A stretch of DNA of 64,000 nucleotides, taken from NCBI GenBank assembly GCA_943789025.1, contig CALSSN010000006.1:1-64000 (forward strand), given 5' to 3'. Shown here one piece after another: positions 36,701 through 46,380 of the stretch (positions are counted from its first letter, which is position 1; each line of letters opens with the position of its first letter). This stretch comes from an uncultured Verrucomicrobiales bacterium (GTDB taxonomy: Bacteria; Verrucomicrobiota; Verrucomicrobiia; Verrucomicrobiales; DEV007). A model generated the notes under the pieces. It was not told the origin of the DNA, ran no database searches, and saw only the letters and a list, made by a program, of their open reading frames with translations. The position numbers and the translations under genes were made by a program.

Positions 36701-37090
36701 TTTGGCAGTGGTGTTGGCACCGTGTGCCAGTTCGATAGTGCCAAGGAGTTGGTCCCCGATACGGGGGAAACGATGACGGATGACGCGGGCGACATCCTCG
36801 AGATGCCGTTGGCCGCGGACCCAGCGGTGCCAGATGAGCGGAAGGCCGATGGCGAAGACCGACATGCCGGAAAAAAGAAGGGCGGCGCGGAGGATCTGCG
36901 GTGTCTCGATGAGACGGTCGAGGGAAAAGAGAGCTATCAAAGAGAAGAGGAGCCCGGTGAGTCCAGCGCAAAAAACCTCGAGGAATTTTACCCTCCGGAG
37001 ACCGGACCGGAAGTCGACTAGTTTCCTGGTGATCGTTTCCGGAAGAGGAAAGGATCTCTCTGAGGGTGTGGCTGAGCGCCGGCGTTCCAT
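33714..37090 (-). CDS. Giant membrane protein, DUF4175-like, two frameshifts
   Basis: About 1,125 residues after bridging indels near 34800 and 34370. Two transmembrane helices near the N-terminus (VFCAGLTGLLFSLIALFSL, ILRAALLFSGMSVFAIGLPL) are followed by a third (HWAAALGVLAVISAAATVLA). A long periplasmic beta-rich region follows (YTFAQVDDLAEPLVVPYAEP, LRLPEYLQYSSQPSIEIHGA, DITANDDFGIRQVGLEW), then helical segments and a Pro/Ser-rich stretch. The end is a Gly-rich tract (residues coded around 33900-33960) and a helical tail. This build matches the DUF4175-type proteins linked to MoxR/VWA loci in planctomycetes and proteobacteria. The molecular role is unknown. Confidence 0.68.
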
Positions 37091-37251
37091 CGCCTGTAAC
37101 CTACCTTATGAGGGGAGGGAGGGGAAGTGTTCAGTAGCAGATTCTGTGGTTGGAGATGCGACAGGTCTCTGAAACAGAAACGCTTTCCTAGGTTGAGAGA
37201 AATCCCGAGCTGGGCCCGGTAATCTCCACTGCAGAGAAGTTCAAAGGGGTG

Positions 37252-37647
37252 TCAACTCGATACGCCAGCGTCTTTTTTCTCCTGGCAGGAAATACAGAGC
37301 GAAGCCGAGGGCCGGGCAAGAAGTCGGGCTGTGGGGATTTTGCCGTTGCAGTCGGCGCAGAGATGGTAAGTGCCTTCATCAAGGCGCTTAAGGGCAGAAT
37401 CGATTTTTTCGAGAAAGTGCCCGTCATTCATCATGATCTTGTCATCGACCCAGAGATCTGCGATGGCAGCAGCTTGGTCTTCGGGATCGCGTATCTCACG
37501 AGTGATGCTTTGGTCTCGCGTTGCCCCGTGAAGTTTGATCTCATCGAGGATCTGATCTCGCTGATTCTCGAGAAGAGTACGGATTTTTTTTTGATCGTGT
37601 GTGTTCACAGCATCAAAGTAGCAAGTGTCGAGCGTGTTTCTCCGCAC
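37252..37647 (-). CDS. DksA/TraR-type zinc-finger protein
   Basis: 131 residues. An N-terminal coiled coil (KKIRTLLENQRDQILDEI) precedes the C4 zinc finger CADCNGKIPTARLLARPSAS, LCISC (C-x2-C-x17-C-x2-C), the standard TraR/DksA layout. Acidic Asp pairs at the coiled-coil tip (NDGHFLEKIDSALKRLDEG) resemble DksA positions that reach into the RNA polymerase secondary channel. A transcription-regulating role is therefore likely. It is unusual to find it in the middle of the MoxR cluster, 161 bp after the DUF4175-like start and 57 bp before the VWA gene stop. GTG 37608 is a possible alternative start. Confidence 0.83.
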   Translation of the reverse strand: MRRNTLDTCYFDAVNTHDQKKIRTLLENQRDQILDEIKLHGATRDQSITREIRDPEDQAAAIADLWVDDKIMMNDGHFLEKIDSALKRLDEGTYHLCADCNGKIPTARLLARPSASLCISCQEKKDAGVSS

Positions 37648-37704
37648 TTTTTGTGCAAAACCACCCGGTTTCTGTCGCGGTGGCTCGGATTCGATTCGAG
37701 CGAA

Positions 37705-39922
37705 TCAGAACATTCCCAGGCGTTTGCGAAGGATCCAGAAAGTGCTGAGTAATAGGAGCAGGGTGGCGGCCCACGCCGGGTGCGCCCAGAGGGGAACTCG
37801 GCGAATCTCCGGTCCGGGCTCTGGCAGGCTGTCCAGTGCAGTGATGACCTTGGCTGCTTCGCTGGTGAGGAGAAATTGTCCTCTGGTGAGTTGCGCGATC
37901 TCTTTGAGAACGTCGTGTCTGGCTGGTCGGCCGCGTTGTTCAAGTGGCGTGCTCTGAACCGGAATCTCGGCGTCGAGGTGGGACGCGCTTTCCGCAGACG
38001 AAAGGCGAAGCTGGTGGGTGCCGCCCCTCAGTCGGCTTGAAAATGCCAGAGAATAGTCCCCAAGCCTCTTCCCCTGCAGGGCTGAGACGGATGCTGGAAA
38101 TGCTGCCCGGATGGCGAGGTGATCTCGGCGATCACTTTCCCCTCGCGAAGAGGTTCTCCGGCAGCCGACATGACGTTGGCGTTGAGGGTAATGGTTTCGT
38201 TGGATCGAGGACGGTCCGGCGAGTAGAACAGTCGCATTCTGTCGCTCGATGCAATGTTGCGCTGGTAGGCCATCCACCGGACGACCTGACCCCAGAAGCG
38301 ATAGTGGGTATCTGTCCTCGACCCCCTTTCCTCCACCGCCAGGCACCGTCACTCCCCATGTAGAGGACCTTTCCGGCGCCGAAAGTGCGACTGACAAGAA
38401 GTGGGACGCGACCGAAACGGGTGGAATCGTTCCCGTGCGTGGCAAGAACCTCGGTGCCTGCTTTGGCGCGGAGTGCGGGGGCGTACCAGTGGAAACCTGG
38501 CAGCGCAGACCAGGCCAGAGTTGAGCTTTCGCCGTCGTCCTCGAGTCGTGTGAGGAGCGATCGAGTACCCGCCTCGGTGAGTGTGAATCTGCCCGGGACC
38601 GGAGTGCCCCAGCCACCCGGCTGACTGGGGTCAAGAACGACAGGAATCAGCTCTTCGAGGTCAGAGCCGAGAAGGGTGTGCTGGAATCCACGGAAGCCAG
38701 GGAGGAAAATCAGCCCGCTGGCCTGGTCGTGGACGAGCCTGCGGAGTGAGGTGGCCTGGCTTTGCTTCAGTTGCCCAGGAGCCAATCCGAGGTCGCCGAG
38801 GAAGACGACGTCATAGGTGGAGAGGGCGGCGTCGTCAGGGAAGTGGTTGAGGTATCCCGGGCCGCTTGCGGGCGAGGAGATTTCGGGGTGGAGGAGAAGG
38901 CAGTCGACCTCGACTCCGGGGGTCGCGTTGGAGGGCGTTTCGGAGGTATCGGTATTCCCACCGTGGATAGGTTTCGAGGACCAGCACGCGCAGTTCTTCT
39001 TCCCGAACGTCGACGGATGCGGTCAGTGTGTTGTTCTCGGTGTAGAGTTCGCCACCGGTGCGTGGAGCCAGCAGGGGTGAGGTCGAGTTTGCCTTTTCTG
39101 GATGGGCGCCAGAGGATGGTGTCGCGGGTGGATTCCATCGCCGGGACGAGAATCTGGTGGGTGGTTACTGCACCTCCCGAGGTGGCCAGTTCGAGAGTGA
39201 CGATTTCGTCGCGCGGCAGGGTAGAGAGAAGCGTGTAGGGGATGCGGAGGGGCTTGCCGGTTACAGCGAAGACAGGGACTTCAAAGGAGGTGAGCTCGAT
39301 GTCGGGCAGGGCATCGGGCGAACCTGCGGCCAGAGCGAAGACAGGGACCTTTGCCATGCGAAGTTGTGCGGCAGCCCCGGAGGGCGGGCCTCCTATATTC
39401 CAGTCGCCATCCGATATTAGAACCACCCGCGCCAAGCTGAGAGTGTTTCTCAGGAAGAGCTTCGAGGGCGGAACGAAGATCTGTGGCCTCTTCGGGGTGG
39501 GCGGGAAGCTCGGAGTTGAAAGTGCTGATCACCACCTTGAGGCGAGGTTCGAGGGGCGCCCAGGTATCGGGACGGGTCAGGTGGGCGACGTGCTTCGCGC
39601 GGGAGAAAGCTACCGTTTCAGGTGAGCCCGTGAACTCCATGACATCCCGAGTCTCCATGCTACCGGAGGAGTCGACGAGCACCGCAAGAGTGGGTTTCTC
39701 CTCAGGGAGAAATGTCTGCTTCCACTCGGGTTGGAGGAGAGTGAGGGCGATTCCGATAGCAATGAGGATGCGGAGGCATTCGACGAGCACTGGGCCGCGA
39801 CGGAATTTCGAGCGCTGTGCCGAGAGATAGGCCAATCCGGAAATAAGTACGAGAAAACTGATCCCGACCGCGAGGGTGGTTGGGGTGGTAGAGAATTCCA
39901 GGCCCTGGGATGTGGGAGTCAA
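37705..39922 (-). CDS. Membrane VWA and glutamine-amidotransferase-like protein, many frameshifts
   Basis: About 739 residues reconstructed across at least four indels (near 39430, 38960, 38330 and 38040). Order: two N-terminal helices (TLAVGISFLVLISGLAYLS, LRILIAIGIALTLLQP); a VWA domain with MIDAS LAVLVDSSGSME and VVLISDGDWN; an Ig-like linker; a class I amidotransferase-like fold (YDVVFLGDLGLAPGQ, HDQASGLIFLPGFRGF, GAGKVLYMGSDGAWRWR, with no catalytic Cys seen); a beta segment (RMRLFYSPDRPRSNETITLN); and a C-terminal helix (HPAWAATLLLLLSTFWILRK). This architecture is a known companion of BatA/MoxR clusters. The frameshift density is the highest in the window, so exact residues should be verified. 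Confidence 0.72.
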
Positions 39923-40013
39923 AGGTGGGAGAAAATGAGAATGCTTCGGGCTGGGATTCGGGGGCTGATCTGGAGGAAAAGTGAGAGTCGTGTGGAATGG
40001 CGTGAAGAGCGTC

Positions 40014-42114
40014 TCAGAGGGAGGATGGCCGGACCGATGTCCTGGCGTCGCTGATGCGAGGGAGCGAGAGGATGGTTTCTACGAGAAGCGCAACAGCCAT
40101 CAGCATTAGGCAGCTTTTCCAGATTTCGGAAGCGAGCGAGGAGTCGTCTTCGATGGTGTCGACGATGATTCGATGCTCGAGTCCTGCGAAAAGTTCGGAA
40201 AGGGTGGCTGCGGCGAGGAAGCGGGGTTCGTCTTCGTTCCGAGGGCGATTGAGAGCAGTGAGCAAGGGAGTTGTGGTATCGTCGTTGCCGATCGTGGATG
40301 CGGTGGAATAGACGCCGGCACGCAGGCCTCGCTGGTCATGTGTCAGGCCGGGTGCATCCGCTTTCATCGATCCGGGTTCCGCCGCCCAAAGGTCGGGAGA
40401 AAGACCAAGGGCGTTCCATCCCGCGCTGCGCTGACGTGCTGTTCCCAGTGAGGCTGTTCCAGCATCGAGTGACCGATGGAGAAGGGCGTAGAGGATGACA
40501 CCGTCACGCGCCAGTGTTGAACCTCCCGGGCTGGGCGGAGTGGCGAGAAAGGCGGCCAGCCCCTTGTTCGTTCGGTCCGCAGCATCTGCTCCAGCGACCA
40601 GAAGCAGCGGGCTGTTGTCTGAGGCCACCCGAGCAAGAGGAATCGCGTCTGATTCTCCTGCTACCAGCAGTTTTCTTCGCATGGTGATTTCGACTTCACC
40701 CACCGGGAGCGGCTTGCCGGAACGTGTCTTCGCCAGCAACCCCGAATCACTTCGCCACCACGAGATGCTTTCGGGAGTTGCGGGGGTCGCTGTTGACCTC
40801 GGCGCCCCAGGAAATTCCCAGAAAACTTTCAGCTGCGGGTGTGGCGGGTGGAAGAAACAGAAGGCTTCGCCCCTCCGCGAGATGTGCGCTGAGAAGTTGG
40901 CTGGTGTTCGAGTTGGTTGCCGGCAGGGGGATTTGCCAGACAATCAGACCGGTTTCGTCCCAGGCGATCTCAGAGACCTGTTTAGAGGGCAGGAGGTCGA
41001 CCTGGTAGTTGCGGGACGGGTCGGCTGGCGCGCCGAGAGCAGCCATGACCGGGGCGATGCCGGATGGATCATCGGAGATCACCGCGCTCCGCATCACCGG
41101 GGGAGCATCGAAGACAAAATGCCAGACATTGTCTGCCGGTTGTGTGTCAGCCGGGATCTCAATGCGACCCCAGCCACGAATCGAGCCGGATCCGAGTGGA
41201 ATGGTGTGTCCTTTGATCGCGAGTTGCCCGTTTTCAAGTTTGCTACGCATGGCACTTGCGCTGCCGTTGATGACGAAGCGGATGGGAAGTTCAGATGGGA
41301 ATAAAGACCGGGTTTTTGGAGTGATGGTCGGGGTGACGTTGAGGTCGAGAGTGATCTCAGTGCCTTGAGCGCCGCTTCTGACGCGAAGGTGCTCAATATT
41401 CAGGCTAAGATTTCCGCCCGCGGGACCAGGGTAGGTGAGGAGGTGAAACTTGACACCTGGCAACAAAGAAAATCCGGAGCGCAGTGTCTCCCACCTTCCG
41501 CTTGTGGGATCCCAGTCGGTACATTGAAGGTCCGAGACGATCCAGATGTCGGTGCGGCCGGTTTTGTTGGCAGTGGTGTAGTCGAGAGCGTCCTGGAGAA
41601 GTCCGGGCAGGTCAGCGGTGGTATCAGTCCCCTGGGATGTGGGCAGTTGAGTCAGATCGGATGCATGTCGGACCGCTTCCGGACTGCGGGATGCTGAGTC
41701 GATGAGAACAATCCGGGAACGTCCTCGGTAAGCTTTCTCCAGAGCCTCTGAGAGTTTAGTCAATCCGGCCTGCCGTTTCGAGACGCCGGTGCTCAGGTTC
41801 TGTTGCTCCATGGAGGCCGAGCGATCGAGGAGCACCAAGACCGTGTTTGGCGCTCCGCCAGTAAATCCGAGGAGTCCACCGGCCAGCGGGCGGCAGACCA
41901 TCAGAATGAGGGCGGCGACGGCGAACACCCGAAGTAGAAGGATGAGAATACGACGCAGGCGGGAGTAACCCTGATTCATCTTCTGGGCGGCAAGCAGGAA
42001 GCGGGTAGCGGCCCACTCCACTGTCCTCCGCCGGTGCAGGTGGATGAGGTGGATGAGAATCGGAAGGAGGGCCAGAGGAAGGGCCCAGAGGAGGATGGGC
42101 TGGAGGAATGACAA
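40014..42114 (-). CDS. BatA-type membrane VWA protein, one frameshift
   Basis: About 699 residues. The N-terminal BatA anchor MSFLQPILLWALPLALLPIL has the family's short basic motif HLHRRRTVEWAATRFL. It is followed by a second helix (LRVFAVAALILMVCRPLAGG), a VWA domain with MIDAS VLVLLDRSASMEQQ and DIWIVSDLQCTDWD, and a beta-rich region. A one-base change at about 40748 (LVVAK to DSGLLAKTRSGK) leads to the C-terminal end, which has one more helix (SCLMLMAVALLVETILS). BatA-family proteins sit in the inner membrane with the VWA part in the periplasm and work with MoxR ATPases. It lies between DUF58 (60 bp) and the VWA/amidotransferase-like gene (91 bp). Confidence 0.8.
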
Positions 42115-42174
42115 ATTATAAAATGATGTATCGCAGATCAGAGGACGGTTTTTTCCCTGCTGAATTGGAAAAGC

Positions 42175-43101
42175 TTAGCGGGCACTCTTTTTCGGGGTGC
42201 GGGCGAGGAGGAAGCGGGTCAGAACCTCGGTGTAGTTTTCATCGAGCATGACCCTCAGGTAGTCGATGCCCGCTGAACGGACGATACCATCAATCTGAAG
42301 AGTCCAATCAGCGAAAGCTTTGCGGTAAGCTGCCGCCATGTCTTCAGGATCGGCGAGGACGAGATCAGCGCCTTCGAGGTCGATGAAGCGCGCGGGCCGG
42401 TCAAAATCGAATGCAATCTCCTGCTGGTCGAGGAGGTGGAAGACGACGACGTCGTGCTTGCGGAAGCGCAGGTGCTGGATGGCGGACCGGAGTTCGGCCG
42501 GGTCGGCGAAGAGGTCGGAAAAAATGACGATCACGGCGCGTTGTGAAATCTGCTCAGCGGCTTCGTGGAGCGAGCTGATTAGGGTGGTCGGGCCTCCGGC
42601 CTGGACGTCGCCGATGGTGTCGAGGACCGTCCCAAGGTGGGTGGCTCCCCTGCGGGCTGGGAGGCTGGTTGGGATCTGTTTGTTCTTTTTTTTCTTGCCC
42701 TGGTTGCCAGCAGTCCAGAAGCCGACAGCATCTCCCTGCCTGGCGGCAAGATAGGCGAGAGTTCCTGCCAGTTTCCTCGCGTAGTCGATGCGGTTAAGCC
42801 CGTTTTCCTCAGTGTTCCGAAAGTTCATCGATCCGCTGATGTCGAGGAGGACGATGAGACGGAGGTTGGTGTCAGCTTCGAATTCTTTGACGTAGTGGCG
42901 GTCAGAGCGTCCCCAGGCGCGCCAGTCGAGCCTCCGGAGGTCATCACCGGGAACATATTTTCGATACTCAGCGAACTCCAGAGACGAGCCGCGGACCGGG
43001 CTGCGGTGGAGGCCGGAGACACTTCCGATCACAGCCTGACGGGCGCAGATCGGAAGGGCCATGAGCCTGGAAAGAACGGCTGGGTCGAGGTAGTCGCGCA
43101 A
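42175..43101 (-). CDS. DUF58 protein of the MoxR cluster
   Basis: 308 residues. The DUF58 core FAEYRKYVPGDDLRRLDWRA is followed by a VWA-like fold with complete MIDAS (IVLLDISGSMNF) and VIVIFSDLFADPAEL. The N-terminus LHRSPVRGSS is the common lead of the MoxR-linked branch. It is thought to be the cytosolic adaptor that couples the MoxR ATPase to its membrane VWA partners. A distant paralogue is at 23939-24826. It is 89 bp downstream of moxR. Confidence 0.92.
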   Translation of the reverse strand: MRDYLDPAVLSRLMALPICARQAVIGSVSGLHRSPVRGSSLEFAEYRKYVPGDDLRRLDWRAWGRSDRHYVKEFEADTNLRLIVLLDISGSMNFRNTEENGLNRIDYARKLAGTLAYLAARQGDAVGFWTAGNQGKKKKNKQIPTSLPARRGATHLGTVLDTIGDVQAGGPTTLISSLHEAAEQISQRAVIVIFSDLFADPAELRSAIQHLRFRKHDVVVFHLLDQQEIAFDFDRPARFIDLEGADLVLADPEDMAAAYRKAFADWTLQIDGIVRSAGIDYLRVMLDENYTEVLTRFLLARTPKKSAR

Positions 43102-43190
43102 GACGGTCGGAAGCTTGAGGACGGTGAGGAATAAGCAGCGGTGGAGAAGGTCGTCAGAGTGCCTGAGTAGAGGGTGATTCTCTCTTCTCT

Positions 43191-44282
43191 CTATTTTTCT
43201 TTGATCAACTCATCAGCGAGACGACGTGCAACTTGGCTGCTGTCGATGCCCTCGGATTCGGCGGTGAAGGTGGTGAGGATTCGGTGGCGAAGAACTGCCT
43301 CAGCCACTTCAAGAACGTCCTCCAGCTGCACCATGAAGGATCCATGTAGCGCGGCACGGGCTTTGGCACCCAAGATGAGGTATTGCACAGCGCGCGGCCC
43401 GGATCCCCATCCAACCAGGGGGCGAAGCCAGTCTGGCGCATCCTTGTCGGCCGGCCGGGTGCGTCGGACAAGATCGACAGCAAAGTGATAGATATGCTCG
43501 GGAACCGGGACGCGGCGCACAAGTTCCTGATATGCCTCGATGGTCTCGCCATCCAGGATCTGATTCAGTGGGCCTGGAGTTGCTCCGGTAGTGGTGCGCG
43601 CGATGGTAATTTCATCTTCGCGGGTAGGGTAATCAACGCCGATCATGAACATGAAGCGGTCGAGTTGAGCCTCAGGTAAGGGGTAGGTGCCTTCCTGTTC
43701 GATTGGGTTCTGAGTGGCCAGGACGAAGAAGGGATGAGGAAGCTCGTAGGTTCTCCCGGAGACTGTTACCCGGTGCTCCTGCATGGCCTCCAGCATGGCT
43801 GCCTGGGTCTTGGCCGGTGCGCGGTTGACCTCGTCTGCCAAGATAATGTTGGCGAAGAGTGGGCCTTTGACGAATTCGAAGTGACGTCTTCCGGCCTCTG
43901 TTTCCTGCAGAATATCCGTGCCTGTGATGTCCATAGGCATCAGGTCCGGAGTGAACTGGATTCTGCTGAAACCCAGAGACAGGGTTTCGGCCAGACGGCT
44001 GATAAGGAGGGTTTTGGCTAAGCCGGGAACCCCCATGAGAAGAGCATGCCCGCGGGCAAAGAGGCAGATGGCGAGTTGCTCGGTGACGGTGTCCTGGCCG
44101 ACGATGATTTTTCCAAGCTCTCCTTTGAGCCTTTGGTAGTCGGCTTGCAGCTGGCTGATGGCATCGACGTCGTCGGCGGGGAGAATCGCTGAACGTTCGT
44201 CGCGTGTGCTCGATGCTTCTTCCGCTGTGGCAGGCTCATTGTTAGGGTCCTGCGGGTCGCTGTGAGTGGCAGTCTTGTGCAT
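43191..44282 (-). CDS. MoxR-family AAA+ ATPase
   Basis: 363 residues. Walker A GVPGLAKT (residues ~84-91), Walker B IILADEVNRAPAKTQ, sensor 1 ATQNPIEQEGTYPLPEAQLDRF and the arginine-finger region are typical MoxR. The family acts as a chaperone that inserts cofactors or metals, or assembles complexes, by working on VWA-domain proteins. Start ATG 44280-44282 begins a ~40-residue polar N-terminal extension that precedes the ATPase fold; the longer frame to 44471 has no resemblance to the family. It is the first gene of a nine-gene minus-strand cluster that reaches to 26830. The promoter should lie in 44283-44515, shared with the divergent ankyrin gene. Confidence 0.93.
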   Translation of the reverse strand: MHKTATHSDPQDPNNEPATAEEASSTRDERSAILPADDVDAISQLQADYQRLKGELGKIIVGQDTVTEQLAICLFARGHALLMGVPGLAKTLLISRLAETLSLGFSRIQFTPDLMPMDITGTDILQETEAGRRHFEFVKGPLFANIILADEVNRAPAKTQAAMLEAMQEHRVTVSGRTYELPHPFFVLATQNPIEQEGTYPLPEAQLDRFMFMIGVDYPTREDEITIARTTTGATPGPLNQILDGETIEAYQELVRRVPVPEHIYHFAVDLVRRTRPADKDAPDWLRPLVGWGSGPRAVQYLILGAKARAALHGSFMVQLEDVLEVAEAVLRHRILTTFTAESEGIDSSQVARRLADELIKEK

Positions 44283-44515
44283 CTGAATGAAAGGATAGAG
44301 TAGGAGAGGGAAGTCGCTCAGGCAAATCTGCAGTGAATTTCTTCCATGTGGTTGGCGGTGCAGTCTCAGGAAGCCGAGGTCGCAGAAGAGGATCGCCCTG
44401 CAAAGCGGCTTTGTCCCGAAATTCTCATGAAAATGCCAGGAAATCGAGATGGAGGTCCTTGATTCTATCACATTGACATTCAGGTTGTCTTAAGCAAGTT
44501 GACGGCAGCGATAAC

Positions 44516-46276
44516 ATGAAGCGAAAAAAAGCGTTATTTTTGATGCAGCTGGTCTGGCTTGTCGCTGTCGGCCTTGCATCCTGTTCAAGACAGGAGAAGA
44601 CGGCCTTGGAGCGTTTGAGTGATCAGGGGTATGCGTTTCATGTCCACGATTTTCACCGTGCTGCGGAGGCTGGTAAGGTGGAAGTAGTCGAGTGGTTTGT
44701 CGAGGCGGGTATGGCGGTTGACTCCGTAAATGAGACCGAAAAAACAGCCTTGTATCAAGCCGTTACCGGTGGTCACTCCGAGGCGGCCATTCGACTTATC
44801 GAGTTGGGAGCCTCCCACAGGTGGGTGGATGCTGATGGGCGTTCGCCCCTGTTTCATGCGGTGGTGGCGGGTGATGCTGAGCTGGTCGAGGCGCTTCTGG
44901 GAGCGGGAGCCGACCCTTGTCTCGCCGACCGCTCGCGGTGGACGCCTCTGAGCGAGGCGGCCTTCAAGGGGCATGCTGCTGTGGTGGCGCTGCTCGCTCC
45001 GCGAGACGAAAACGGTTTGGATAAGGCGCTTCACCTCGCATGTGTCGGGGGGGATGTCACCACAGTGGGAATTCTCCTCAAGGAGGGCGCAAGTGTGTTT
45101 GCCCGAAGTTCGGAGGAGAAGACAGCGCTGATGTATGCAGCTACCCATGGCCACCTGAGCTCCGTAAAGCTTCTGATCAGAAATGGAGCAAACAGGTTTG
45201 CTATGGATGCCCAGGAACTGACCGCGTTCCAGTTGGCGGACAGAGCGGGATTTTCTGAAGTGGCTGCGTTGCTGGCTGAGCCGCTACCCGACCTGAGGTC
45301 GGATCCTGAATTTCCCAGCCTTGTCCGGGCTTCCGGTTTCAAGGATCGTGAGAATTCTCTTCAGTCGGTGGAGTTGCCCGAAGGGTTCGTTGATTTTGCA
45401 GAGAAGTTGTCGGCGGCAGAGCGGGCGGCTTCGGGGGGTGTTGGCAACGCTGACCTTCATGTTTCGGGGCAGAGGATGCCGCGCAACACCGATTCTGTGC
45501 GGGCGCGGGCCATGCGGCCCTTGCACACCGGACAGGTTAGTCTTGGTGGACTCGGGGCAAAAGCCTCATTCTATTCTCTAGGGGCAGGGGGGGCTCCGGC
45601 TCGGGAAGTCAGCACGATAGGCACAAGCAAGAGGATGCCAGTTCCCAGCCTCGAAATGCCTCGCCGTGGGAAAGCTGGTCGACCTCAAAGGGTTGACGGC
45701 TTGGCTTTGGATCGCCCGCTGATGACTGCGGGAGAGCGGGCCGGGGATGCGAGCGGAGCATCTCGGAAGCCGTCACTGCGGATGCACCGCTATCGGGAGA
45801 GTCAGCTGCCTGTCATGCTGCTCGATGTGGAGTCAAAGGAAGAGCAGCGGGCAATCATCAGGCTTCTATACGGAGACTCTGAAGAGTTGCTCAAAGCGGG
45901 TCCCGGCGAAATGATCGCCAGCACCGGACTCCGGGTTGTCGGAATAGAGCGTCGCTTTGCGCAGATCAAGCATGGAAAGGGTGAGTCGGTGAATGTGTCT
46001 CAAATGATTGTCGAAGATACGGCCTCTGGTCACAGACATCTTGTTGTGCGTGGACTCCCAGCCATGTCGAATAATGTCTATGCTCTCGTTACCTTGGGCG
46101 ACGATGATAAGGTCTACTACGACGCACGAATCGGGGATCGATTCACTGCGGATGCAGGCAGTGAGTCCTACCGGGTGCTTGCGGTGCGCCCGAAGCAGAT
46201 CGTGATTCAAGAGGAACGATCAAGGGAGGTCTTTGCGGTCTTAAGAACGCATCGCCAGGCATCGGTCGACTTTTGA
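44516..46276 (+). CDS. Ankyrin-repeat lipoprotein with C-terminal beta domain
   Basis: 586 residues. A lipoprotein signal (LVWLVAVGLASC, lipobox L-A-S-C) anchors it to a membrane. Residues ~40-260 are six or seven ankyrin repeats (AAEAGKVEVVEWFVEAGMAV, AVTGGHSEAAIRLIELGAS, AVVAGDAELVEALLGAGADP, AAFKGHAAVVALLA, ACVGGDVTTVGILLKEGA, AATHGHLSSVKLLIRNGAN). A Ser/Arg/Pro-rich linker (~290-430) leads to a C-terminal domain with two SH3-like repeats ending LRVVGIERRFAQIKHG and YRVLAVRPKQIVIQEE. The latter looks like the small periplasmic adaptor domains of secretion pilot proteins. An upstream TTGACA (about 44474) hints at a promoter, but no good -10 follows. Confidence 0.78.
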   Translation: MKRKKALFLMQLVWLVAVGLASCSRQEKTALERLSDQGYAFHVHDFHRAAEAGKVEVVEWFVEAGMAVDSVNETEKTALYQAVTGGHSEAAIRLIELGASHRWVDADGRSPLFHAVVAGDAELVEALLGAGADPCLADRSRWTPLSEAAFKGHAAVVALLAPRDENGLDKALHLACVGGDVTTVGILLKEGASVFARSSEEKTALMYAATHGHLSSVKLLIRNGANRFAMDAQELTAFQLADRAGFSEVAALLAEPLPDLRSDPEFPSLVRASGFKDRENSLQSVELPEGFVDFAEKLSAAERAASGGVGNADLHVSGQRMPRNTDSVRARAMRPLHTGQVSLGGLGAKASFYSLGAGGAPAREVSTIGTSKRMPVPSLEMPRRGKAGRPQRVDGLALDRPLMTAGERAGDASGASRKPSLRMHRYRESQLPVMLLDVESKEEQRAIIRLLYGDSEELLKAGPGEMIASTGLRVVGIERRFAQIKHGKGESVNVSQMIVEDTASGHRHLVVRGLPAMSNNVYALVTLGDDDKVYYDARIGDRFTADAGSESYRVLAVRPKQIVIQEERSREVFAVLRTHRQASVDF

Positions 46277-46380
46277 GCCCAACAACCTAGAGGCAGAGCC
46301 TGTCGCTGCGCTGCCAGGAATGTGCAGGTTCACGCTTTCCAAAGAAGCGTCCAGATTCGCGACACGCTTGATCTGTCAGG

